Below the pieces are notes generated by a model, which was given only the letters and a program-made list of their open reading frames with translations, was not told the origin of the DNA and did not search any database. Source: Pedobacter steynii (lineage in GTDB: Bacteria > Bacteroidota > Bacteroidia > Sphingobacteriales > Sphingobacteriaceae). Taken from it: DNA of 64,000 nucleotides. Position 1 is the first letter of the stretch. Every line of letters begins with the position of its first letter. The stretch spans positions 276,810 to 340,809 of the forward strand of contig NZ_FNGY01000009.1 of NCBI RefSeq assembly GCF_900103665.1, in the 5' to 3' direction. Below, piece after piece: positions 44,651-52,450 of the stretch. The position numbers and the translations under genes were made by a program.

Positions 44651-45850
44651 ATGACCACCATACCATTGAAAGAAGATTCCGTACCACGTCTGGTCGCGAT
44701 TGACGCCTTGAGAGCAGGAGTAATGGTGCTCATGATCTTTGTGAATGACCTCTGGACATTAACGGGAATTCCGTCATGGCTGGAGCATGCGCCTGCAGAT
44801 GCAAATTATATGGGACTTGCCGATGTGGTATTTCCTGCGTTTTTATTCATCGTTGGCTTATCTGTGCCATATGCGATTCAAAGCAGACAAAAAAAAGGAG
44901 ACGATAACCTGCAGCTGTTTTTTCACATCTCTTCCCGAACGGTTGCCCTGTTGGTCATGGGATTTTTTCATGTGAACATGGAGAGTTATAGTGATACTGC
45001 AAGTCTGAGCAAACCAATCTGGCAGATTTTGGTAACCATTGGCTTCTTCCTGGTCTGGTTGGATTATACTTCCTATAAACCAGCTTTAAGCAAAGCCTTG
45101 AAAGCAATAGGTATCCTATTGTTAATTGGGATGGCAATTTTGTTTGAAAGTGATAACTCTTCCGGAATTATGGCAATGAAAGTACAATGGTGGGGCATCT
45201 TAGGCCTGATTGGGTGGGCTTATTTTATTTCCAGCTGTGTGTTCCTATTTTCGGGGGGAAAGCTGGTGCTACAGATTGCAGCATTTGTATTTTTCCTGTT
45301 TTTTAGTGCTGCCAATAATTTAGGCTGGCTGGAATTTCTTTCCGGAGTACGTCCATACGTTTGGATTGCCGGAGATGGAGCTATGCCCGCCTTGCCTCTT
45401 GCCGGAGTTATCACCGCTTTACTTTATCGGCGATTTGGAAGCAAAAGCTCCAGGTTCTGGGTCAGTGTCATTGCATTTAGTGTGTTGTTACTACTGTTTG
45501 GATATTTGACCAACCCAATCTGGGGAATCTCAAAAATCAGGGCTACACCATCCTGGACAAGTATCTGTGCCGGAATCACCGCGCTTACTTTTGCTCTGAT
45601 CGTTTACCTCACGGAGATCTTGAACCAACGGAACTGGTATTTGCCAATTAAGGCTGCGGGAACGAGTACATTGACCTGTTATCTTTTGCCTTATATTCAT
45701 TATGCCCTCCTCACCCTGTTTAGTATCCCTCAATTGCCGGCTTTCCTACGAACAGGAGGAATTGGTTTGGTTAAGTCGTTGGTGTATGCGCTGATGATTG
45801 TGATAATTACCGGGCTATTGGAAAAGAGAAAGATCCGATTGAAAATTTAA
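44651..45850 (+). CDS. Multi-pass membrane acyltransferase, DUF5009/HGSNAT-like
   Basis: 399 residues with about ten membrane helices. The N-terminus (RLVAIDALRAGVMVLMIFVND) and DVVFPAFLFIVGLSVPYAI are typical of the DUF1624/DUF5009 group related to heparan-alpha-glucosaminide N-acetyltransferase, which moves acetyl groups across a membrane to terminal glucosamine. In a GH18 operon a role in (de)acetylation state of imported amino sugars is plausible but unproven. It starts 2 nt after the GH18-like gene. Its stop codon abuts the stop of the convergent sigma gene with no gap. Confidence 0.82.
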   Translation: MTTIPLKEDSVPRLVAIDALRAGVMVLMIFVNDLWTLTGIPSWLEHAPADANYMGLADVVFPAFLFIVGLSVPYAIQSRQKKGDDNLQLFFHISSRTVALLVMGFFHVNMESYSDTASLSKPIWQILVTIGFFLVWLDYTSYKPALSKALKAIGILLLIGMAILFESDNSSGIMAMKVQWWGILGLIGWAYFISSCVFLFSGGKLVLQIAAFVFFLFFSAANNLGWLEFLSGVRPYVWIAGDGAMPALPLAGVITALLYRRFGSKSSRFWVSVIAFSVLLLLFGYLTNPIWGISKIRATPSWTSICAGITALTFALIVYLTEILNQRNWYLPIKAAGTSTLTCYLLPYIHYALLTLFSIPQLPAFLRTGGIGLVKSLVYALMIVIITGLLEKRKIRLKI

Positions 45851-46432
45851 TTAAAAGAAAGGCCAGATAAAGAGAAGATTTTCACGCAAAGCGCTGATGG
45901 CACTATGGAGGGTATTGTAAACCGTTCTTTCTGTCAACAGCGTTTTGTGTGCAATATCTTTAAAGGACAGGCATTCAAAATAACGCATCAGAATAATCTC
46001 CTTCTGTCTTGGCGTTAACTTGGCAAGGGCATACTTTAATCTCTTTTTAAGGTACTCATCTTCCTGACTGGCGATTAAGATCGATTCATAAGATTTTACA
46101 CTGAGCATCTCTTCACTGACTTCTTCCAGAGGCAGTTTGAGGTCAGGGTCGTTGCTGAATGATTTTTGATACGTCTTATAAATGATCCGCTTATAGATCG
46201 TAAAAACATACTGTTGAATGTTCCCTACATTGGCCAGTTTATCCCGGATTGCCCAAAGTTCTATAAACAGATTCTGAATACTTTCTTTAATCAACTCCGG
46301 ATCCCGGTACAAGGATAGGCCAAAGCGGTATAAATCATCATAAAAAAGGTTGAAGCAGGTATACAGTCCTTGTTTTTCCCCTTCCACTAATAGCTTCCAG
46401 TTCTTTATGATACTGCGGCGATGATCATCCAT
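45851..46432 (-). CDS. ECF RNA polymerase sigma factor
   Basis: 193 residues. Sigma-2 at about 20-90 (LYTCFNLFYDDLYRFGLSLY, LIKESIQNLFIELW), sigma-4 at about 130-185 (KLTPRQKEIILMRYFECLSF, LTERTVYNTLHSAI). It has no anti-sigma gene directly beside it, so the FecR at 36025 may be its partner. Its stop codon touches that of the acyltransferase, so transcription of the two will collide. Expression of the sigma factor and the locus 3 operon could therefore interfere. Confidence 0.9.
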   Translation of the reverse strand: MDDHRRSIIKNWKLLVEGEKQGLYTCFNLFYDDLYRFGLSLYRDPELIKESIQNLFIELWAIRDKLANVGNIQQYVFTIYKRIIYKTYQKSFSNDPDLKLPLEEVSEEMLSVKSYESILIASQEDEYLKKRLKYALAKLTPRQKEIILMRYFECLSFKDIAHKTLLTERTVYNTLHSAISALRENLLFIWPFF

Positions 46433-46497
46433 ACATGAGTAGTGCTTTATCTGGAAAGGCTGGTTTGAATTAGACGAAAATAAGAAAAAAAATAAGA

Positions 46498-46505
46498 TAT
46501 ATTTG
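46498..46505 (+). promoter_or_regulatory. -7 promoter box, leaderless type
   Basis: TATATTTG, an exact TAnnTTTG match, with only 4 nt (CCTT) before the ATG at 46510. Transcription from this box would start at or next to the start codon, giving a leaderless mRNA. Confidence 0.5.
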
Positions 46506-46509
46506 CCTT

Positions 46510-47073
46510 ATGTCATCACATCATATCGTTAGAGAAAAACAGGAGCCAGCGCTGTATATCCATCATTTAGGCGCTTTCAATGAAGAATATCTGGGGCAAT
46601 TGCTGGAATGGAGCCCAACCTTAATTGTCAATTCCTCTCTTTATGAGAAATTGATCAGTCTCGGTTTAAAAGTCGACATTGTGGTCAATGCGACTGGTCA
46701 GGATTTCTTTCAGGAGAATACGAAGATTATTCGGGCTTCTACAAATGAACTCGATGCGGTACTTGATTACCTGATTGCAGAGAAATACCCTGCTGTTAAT
46801 GTCATTGATGCAAAGAGTAACCTGAGAGAATTGGGAAGTTATATCTCGGAAATTAATATCGTCGTGTTTACTGAAACGGAAAAAGCATACGCCATCAAGT
46901 CAGGATTTAGCATTTGGAAACCTAAAGGCAGCATCTTTCACATAGAAGTGGTCTCTTATTTTGAAACAAGTAACCTGAAACAAGATGAAAATGGTGATTT
47001 TAGTGTAATTAATGACGGCTTTGTAACGTTTAACTTTACAACACCTTATTTGTTTATCAGTGAAAAGCTATGA
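46510..47073 (+). CDS. Thiamine pyrophosphokinase-like conserved protein
   Basis: 187 residues. The layout (LIVNSSLYEKLISLGLKVDIVVN early, then a beta-rich C-terminal half) follows the order of thiamine pyrophosphokinases. The usual ADGG and GDFDS catalytic motifs are not present, so activity is doubtful and the assignment is low. No signal peptide. It overlaps the GNAT gene by 4 nt (ATGA), so the two are co-translated. It might instead be an uncharacterised Bacteroidota family with a similar fold. Confidence 0.5.
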   Translation: MSSHHIVREKQEPALYIHHLGAFNEEYLGQLLEWSPTLIVNSSLYEKLISLGLKVDIVVNATGQDFFQENTKIIRASTNELDAVLDYLIAEKYPAVNVIDAKSNLRELGSYISEINIVVFTETEKAYAIKSGFSIWKPKGSIFHIEVVSYFETSNLKQDENGDFSVINDGFVTFNFTTPYLFISEKL

Positions 47074-47564
47074 TACAGCTTAGAAAAGGAAAAGAAAAGG
47101 ACCTTCCGGTGATTCAGGAAATTGCCCGTTTAACCTGGGGGCCTGCTTACGGTGCAATTACCAGCCAGGAGCAGATCGATTACATGTTGGAAAAGATGTA
47201 TAATAAAGGGATTTTACTGGAGCAGCTTTTAGAGGGATATGTATTCCTGATTGCTGAAATCAATACCAAAGACGTCGGTTTTGCATCTTACTCTGTTACA
47301 GATCCTATCAATAAAATCTATAAGTTACACAAACTTTATGTTTTGCCCGAATGCCATGGGAAAGGTGTAGGGAAATTTCTGATCAACGAAGTTCTGGATA
47401 AAATAAAGGCAGAAGGTGGCTTACGATTAGAGTTGAATGTTAACCGGGAAAACAGGGCTAAAGACTTTTATGAAAGCGCAGGCTTTATCATAAAAGAAAC
47501 CGTTAACGTTGATATCGGTAACGGTTTCTTTATGAATGATTATGTCATGCAAAAGATCATCTAA
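47070..47564 (+). CDS. GNAT family N-acetyltransferase
   Basis: 164 residues, one complete GNAT domain. The acetyl-CoA loop is VLPECHGKGVGKFLINEVL, the final strand region LRLELNVNRENRAKDFYESAGF. The target amine is unknown. It is translationally coupled to the TPK-like gene upstream. The last 70 nt of the gene form an inverted repeat (47496-47528) that could act as a terminator for both this gene and the convergent S41 gene. Confidence 0.88.
   Translation: MIQLRKGKEKDLPVIQEIARLTWGPAYGAITSQEQIDYMLEKMYNKGILLEQLLEGYVFLIAEINTKDVGFASYSVTDPINKIYKLHKLYVLPECHGKGVGKFLINEVLDKIKAEGGLRLELNVNRENRAKDFYESAGFIIKETVNVDIGNGFFMNDYVMQKII
47496..47528. terminator. Possible bidirectional terminator inside the GNAT gene end
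   Basis: Arms 47496-47508 (GAAACCGTTAACG) and 47516-47528 (CGGTAACGGTTTC) pair over 13 positions with one mismatch, 7-nt loop. TTTAT follows on plus and TTTTATG on minus. It overlaps coding sequence of the GNAT gene, and the convergent genes are only 3 nt apart, so there is no other room for a terminator. Confidence 0.45.
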
Positions 47565-47567
47565 GGC

Positions 47568-50500
47568 TTAATGCCCTCTGATCGGATCTTTAGGTCTTGT
47601 TACATTTGGATATTTATAAGTCTTCATTTCTTCCTGAAGTTGTTGAACGGTACGCTCTAACTGAGGGTCTCTTCCTTCCAACAGGTCTTTTGGCGTTTGT
47701 TCCACAAAGATGTCAGGAGCGACACCTTCATTTTCAATGATCCATTTTCCATTGGTATCATAAATTCCAAAGTTTGGAGAAGTGATGCTTCCGCCGTCAA
47801 TCAGACTTGGATAACCACTGATGCCTACCAGGATGCCCATAGTGGTACGACCAACAAGTTTACCTAGTCCTTTGTTTTTAAACATATAAGGCATCATATC
47901 ACCTCCTGAACCTGCATTCTCATTGATCAGCATTGCTTTTGGACCGAAAATTCCATTACCTGGAGTGGTAAAGCTTTTGCCGTCTCTGATGGCCCAGTAA
48001 CTAATTAACTCACGGCTTAACAGGTCGATTACATAATCTGCAACCCAACCACCACCATTGTTTCTTTCGTCCATCAGAAGGGCCTTTTTGTCCATCTGAG
48101 AGAAGTAATAACGGTTGAAATAGGAATAACCATCAGGACCGGTATTTGGCATGTATACATAAGCAATTTGTCCGTTGCTCAGTTTATCTACCCTTTTACG
48201 GTTGTTCTCTACCCAGTCCATTTTTCGCAACTCCATCTCCTGACCTACATTGACTGGTACTACGACCACTTCTCTCGCACCTTCAAGGCTTGGTTTGCTG
48301 TTGATCTTTATGGCAACCTGTTTACCTGCTTTAAAATCAAAGAAGCTATAGATCGATGTTTTTGCCGTTAAAGGAACTCCTTCAATGGCAACAATGTAAT
48401 CACCTTCCTTAATGTTTAATCCAGGTTCTGCAAGCGGAGCTTTAAAACTCGGGTTCCAGTCCAGACGGGTAAAGATTTTACCAATCTTATAAAAACCATT
48501 GTTCACTTCATAGTCTGCACCTAGCATACCCACACCAACTGCAGGAGCATTGGGTTCGTCGCCTGGATAGATATAGTTGTGCCCAACTACCATTTCGCCC
48601 ATCATTTCATTAAACAAATACGAAAGGTCAGAACGGTGGTTCACGTAGGGTAAGAATTTTTCGTACTTCACCTTCATTGCTGGCCAGTCTGCACCATGCA
48701 TGTTTTCTACATAGAACAGGTCTTTTTCCATTTTCCAGACCTCGTTAAACATTTGTTTCCACTCCGCGGCCGGATCAACCAGTACCTTAATCCCATCCAG
48801 TTTTACCTTGCCACTCTCTGATGTTGCCGGTTTTTTTGCTGCATCCACGATGTAATAATTACCTCTTGAACTGTACATCATAGATTTTCCATCCGCACTG
48901 ACACTTAGGTTGTTCACTCCGCTGGCTAAATTGGTTGTTTCCATTTTTTTCAGGTCAAGGGTCCCAAGTTCACCATTTCTGAAATAAAGAAGTTGTCCCT
49001 CCACATTTCCATCCAAAGCCTGAATACTACCCGCTGGAATAGGTAATGCAATCACCCGTGTACTTAAATCAGCAAGGTCTATCTCGATAGATTTTTTTTC
49101 AGGAACAGCGGGTTTCTCTTTGCTTTTGTCCTCTTTCCCTTTTTTATCCTTTTTTGATTCTTCTGTTTTCTTAGCTGGCTGTTCGTCAGGCTTTACACTT
49201 TCTTCATCACTTTCTGTTTTATATAAGGAAGGTGTTTTTTTAGAAAGGATTAAGGCATAAGCATTGTAATTTACCGGACGTTGGTAGGCTGACATGTGCA
49301 GGCCACTATTGGTCAATCCTACATCTGTACTTGCGGTAAAAAACAGGTATTTGCCATCACGGCTAAAACTTGGCGCGTTTACATTGCTCATTCCATCTGT
49401 AACCTGGGTATGGCTCGCCTTATCTACATTGTAAAGGAAGGCCGCACTTACTGCATTTGGAAGTGTAGCCACATAAGAAATCCATTTGGAATCCGGAGAC
49501 CAGGCAGGTTGTAGCGCGCTATAGCTTCTGCCAGGACTTGAACCGTCCTTATCGGCTTTCACCAAAACTGGTTTCCTGTCATTAATGTCAATGTAAAAAA
49601 GATTCAGGTGGGTATCACCATAGACAAGTTTCTTACTATCCGGCGACCAGATCGGTTGGTAATAGAAAGGCATGTTCCCTAAAGAAATATAGATTGGTGC
49701 TTCTTTCGTTACCTGATTCAACAGCACCAATTGATAGCTGCCATTCTTATCGGAAAGGTAAGAGATATATTTCCCGTCGGGCGACCAGGAAGGGAATTTC
49801 TCGTAGCTACCCGGAGAGTTGGAAATGTTTCTTGCATCTCCTTTTTCTTTGGGTACAGAAAAGATTTCCCCGCGACTTTCAAACAAGGCCCTTACTCCTG
49901 TAGGAGAAATCTCCGTGCCACCGATAGCGCCGGCCATGTCAATATAATGAGGACGTTTATAAGGTGCGTCGGCCTGAATGCTAATAGAAATTGATTTCAC
50001 TTTACCATTCGCTGTTTCCAGCAGATGAGCTTTTCCCCCTTGTTCAAAAGCCAATGCTCCCTGACCAGCAGTTAATGTTTTAATGTCATAATCCTTGAAA
50101 TCGGTCAGCTTCTCTGTTTTTTTGCTGGAAACATCATAACTGAACAAGTTCATGGTAAGGTCTCTGTCTGAGAGGAAATAAACCTTGTTTCCCAGCCACT
50201 GTGGCTTCACATTGTTCGAGCCCGGACCAGGAATAATTTCTGTATGGTTTGTTTTAGTATCAAAGATCCAGATTTGAGGCATCCCTCCGCCGCGATAGCG
50301 CTTAAAGGCAACCCGGGCGCGTTCTGTCGGATCCGTATTTTTGATATATGCCCAATAACGTCCGTCTGGGGAAGGGCTTCCCTGAACGGCTTCAGGCATT
50401 GGCAAAGGCTGTTCTCCTGTGCCATCCAGATTCACCTTGTGGAGCCTTGGACTTAATGCAAAGTGAAAATCGCGAGTCGAGGTGAAGTACAGTTGATCGT

Positions 50501-50882
50501 TTCCAATCCAGCCTCTAAGGAGGTCCTCATTCGGATGAAAGGTGACTCTTTTTGGTGCTCCACCTTCGATAGGAATGACATATACATCTGTGTTCCCATC
50601 GTAATTCCCGGTAAATGCAATCTGCTTTCCATCAGGAGAAAAAAGAGGATTTTGCTCTACTGCAGGATTTACAGTCAATCTTCTCGGGTTACTTCCGTCT
50701 TTTCCGGAGATCCAGATATCACCACCGTATACAAAGGCCAGGTGATTGGCACTTACAGCCGGACTGCGGATTAACAATGTTTCTTGTTGTGCCGCTGCAG
50801 TAAAAGCGACACTCATGGTCATGCAGACTGATAATGCGGTGGCTGCAAGAAAGGTTAGTTTGTTCGGTTTAATAAAACTCAT
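47568..50882 (-). CDS. Exported S41 family tricorn-like protease
   Basis: 1104 residues. The signal peptide (about 1-32, ending TAAAQ) is followed by two blocks of PD40/TolB-like propeller repeats (FSPDGKQIAFTGNYDGNTDV, WSPDGKYISYLSDKNGSYQL and others), a highly charged Lys/Glu linker, a PDZ domain (LNIKEGDYIVAIEGVPL) and the S41 domain. The nucleophile Ser is in NENAGSGGDMMPY and the closing motif is ENEGVAPDI. It degrades oligopeptides in the periplasm. It lies 20 nt after the M28 gene, so the two form a peptide-degrading operon. Confidence 0.92.
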   Translation of the reverse strand: MSFIKPNKLTFLAATALSVCMTMSVAFTAAAQQETLLIRSPAVSANHLAFVYGGDIWISGKDGSNPRRLTVNPAVEQNPLFSPDGKQIAFTGNYDGNTDVYVIPIEGGAPKRVTFHPNEDLLRGWIGNDQLYFTSTRDFHFALSPRLHKVNLDGTGEQPLPMPEAVQGSPSPDGRYWAYIKNTDPTERARVAFKRYRGGGMPQIWIFDTKTNHTEIIPGPGSNNVKPQWLGNKVYFLSDRDLTMNLFSYDVSSKKTEKLTDFKDYDIKTLTAGQGALAFEQGGKAHLLETANGKVKSISISIQADAPYKRPHYIDMAGAIGGTEISPTGVRALFESRGEIFSVPKEKGDARNISNSPGSYEKFPSWSPDGKYISYLSDKNGSYQLVLLNQVTKEAPIYISLGNMPFYYQPIWSPDSKKLVYGDTHLNLFYIDINDRKPVLVKADKDGSSPGRSYSALQPAWSPDSKWISYVATLPNAVSAAFLYNVDKASHTQVTDGMSNVNAPSFSRDGKYLFFTASTDVGLTNSGLHMSAYQRPVNYNAYALILSKKTPSLYKTESDEESVKPDEQPAKKTEESKKDKKGKEDKSKEKPAVPEKKSIEIDLADLSTRVIALPIPAGSIQALDGNVEGQLLYFRNGELGTLDLKKMETTNLASGVNNLSVSADGKSMMYSSRGNYYIVDAAKKPATSESGKVKLDGIKVLVDPAAEWKQMFNEVWKMEKDLFYVENMHGADWPAMKVKYEKFLPYVNHRSDLSYLFNEMMGEMVVGHNYIYPGDEPNAPAVGVGMLGADYEVNNGFYKIGKIFTRLDWNPSFKAPLAEPGLNIKEGDYIVAIEGVPLTAKTSIYSFFDFKAGKQVAIKINSKPSLEGAREVVVVPVNVGQEMELRKMDWVENNRKRVDKLSNGQIAYVYMPNTGPDGYSYFNRYYFSQMDKKALLMDERNNGGGWVADYVIDLLSRELISYWAIRDGKSFTTPGNGIFGPKAMLINENAGSGGDMMPYMFKNKGLGKLVGRTTMGILVGISGYPSLIDGGSITSPNFGIYDTNGKWIIENEGVAPDIFVEQTPKDLLEGRDPQLERTVQQLQEEMKTYKYPNVTRPKDPIRGH

Positions 50883-50902
50883 AAAGGGGCGGTATATGAT
50901 AA

Positions 50903-52210
50903 TTAATTACTCAATTTTGGGATTCTTGTAGGGGTATCAATGCCTTTTATAATGCTGATTGCACTCTTGGCGATTCCTTTTATGGTAGAGAGGATGTTAT
51001 CTGAATCCAGAGTTTCGTATTCGTCTTTTACCGTATGATAGAATTTATCGCTGTCGATCTGATCAGTGCTGATCGTATGTGCAGGAACACCTAGTGCTGC
51101 TAAGGTTGCATTGTCGCTTCTATAGAAAAGGTTTTGTTGCGGATAGGGATCCGGATGGAAAGTGAATTCCGTGCCTTCCAGATTTTTCTGAAGAATCTTA
51201 CCAAAGTCAGATTTATCAAATCCGGTAATAAAAGCGGTATTCTTACCAAACTTGCTGTCCTTTCCAATCATTTCAATATTGAACATCGCAACTACTTCAT
51301 CAGGGTTCAGCTTTTGAGAAAAATGTTTTGCACCGAAGCCACCGATTTCTTCTGCGGTAAAGGCCACAAAGATTAAAGTACGCTCATTGTTGTTTAACTT
51401 TTTGTAATATTTTGCCAGTGCGATCATTGCCGTTGTTCCGGATGCATCATCATCGGCGCCATTGGCGATACTGTCCTGACCATCGCTTTTGATGATTCCC
51501 AGATGGTCATAATGGCCTGAAAAAACAACCAGTTCTTTGGCTTTTGATTTCCCGGGAATAACGCCGGCAACGTTAAATAAGGAAAGCTTTTCCAGTTTGC
51601 TCTTTACCTCTACTTTAAAATCATTGGTAACTGTTTCTTCTCCCATGACCAATACCAATGCTGCGGAAGGTTCATTTATTTTCTTTTCATCCAGGTCGGT
51701 GCCACCGGCCAGGTAATCCCTGACACGGTTAAACGACTCGGCAAATTTGGGATCTACCAATATCAATTGCTTTTTGTTCTCTTTGCTTAGGGATCTGATC
51801 TGGCCCATAAGAGGTTTTTCAGGATCAAGCTTTGCCCATCCGGCACTGCTTGCCTTATCAAATACCAGACTTTCCACTGTATTTCCGTAAACGAGAACAT
51901 TGGATGCAGCGATTTCTTTACCATCAATGGTTACCTTAGTGCTGATCGGTTTTAGTTTTTGCTGAAAGAACGACTGTCTGAAAGTCTTTCCTTCAAATGG
52001 CTTTAAGCCAATGCTTTTAAACTCTGCCTCGATGAAACTGGCCGCTTTGTCGATCCCCGGAGAGAAGGTTGCCCGTCCTTGCATCTCGTCGCTGCTTAGT
52101 GTTTTGATCAGGCGGTCTACATAAGGTTTGGTAATGATTTTATCAATATCCTGTGCCCATGTCTGTTGAGCAAGGAACAATGCGAATAGTGTGTAAATTG
52201 TTTTTTTCAT
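50903..52210 (-). CDS. Exported M28 family zinc aminopeptidase
   Basis: 435 residues with a signal peptide ending TWAQ. The M28 zinc centre is visible: HYDHLG, NGADDDASGTTAMIALA, FTAEEIGGFGAKHF, NIEMIG. A PA-like insertion lies before the peptidase domain. It should remove N-terminal residues from peptides in the periplasm. It is the first gene of a unit with the S41 protease. Its upstream region also contains plus-strand hairpins described separately. Confidence 0.92.
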   Translation of the reverse strand: MKKTIYTLFALFLAQQTWAQDIDKIITKPYVDRLIKTLSSDEMQGRATFSPGIDKAASFIEAEFKSIGLKPFEGKTFRQSFFQQKLKPISTKVTIDGKEIAASNVLVYGNTVESLVFDKASSAGWAKLDPEKPLMGQIRSLSKENKKQLILVDPKFAESFNRVRDYLAGGTDLDEKKINEPSAALVLVMGEETVTNDFKVEVKSKLEKLSLFNVAGVIPGKSKAKELVVFSGHYDHLGIIKSDGQDSIANGADDDASGTTAMIALAKYYKKLNNNERTLIFVAFTAEEIGGFGAKHFSQKLNPDEVVAMFNIEMIGKDSKFGKNTAFITGFDKSDFGKILQKNLEGTEFTFHPDPYPQQNLFYRSDNATLAALGVPAHTISTDQIDSDKFYHTVKDEYETLDSDNILSTIKGIAKSAISIIKGIDTPTRIPKLSN

Positions 52211-52298
52211 CAGTATATAATTTGATTTTTTTCGATCGTTTTATTGGTTTTCAATGGTTCTCAAGAGCTCGTAAACTCGGTTTATTGGTTATGAGGTT

Positions 52299-52422
52299 AT
52301 CATAAGCATATGCTAATTGCTGCATGTCAGCGGTATGCTTATGATGATTTCATTTGTATAGTATTATTGCGTTTAGCCCTAAAGGTAACCATCAGGAGGC
52401 TAAGTTCCGAGCCTCTTTTTTT
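52299..52422 (+). ncRNA. Candidate plus-strand small RNA with its own terminator
   Basis: Two structures sit in the 240-nt gap between M28 (-) and DUF4407 (-). The first is a 12-bp perfect inverted repeat (52299-52310 / 52334-52345) whose loop holds a GCTG/CAGC mini-stem. The second is a stem GGAGGCT/AGCCTCT (52395-52401 / 52410-52416) followed by six T. The T-tract only serves plus-strand transcripts, yet no plus-strand gene lies upstream. TATTATTG (one mismatch to TAnnTTTG) lies between them. Extent is a guess; no known RNA family recognised. Confidence 0.4.
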
Positions 52423-52450
52423 AACCTGTTACAGGTCAGTCCGGTCTTTG

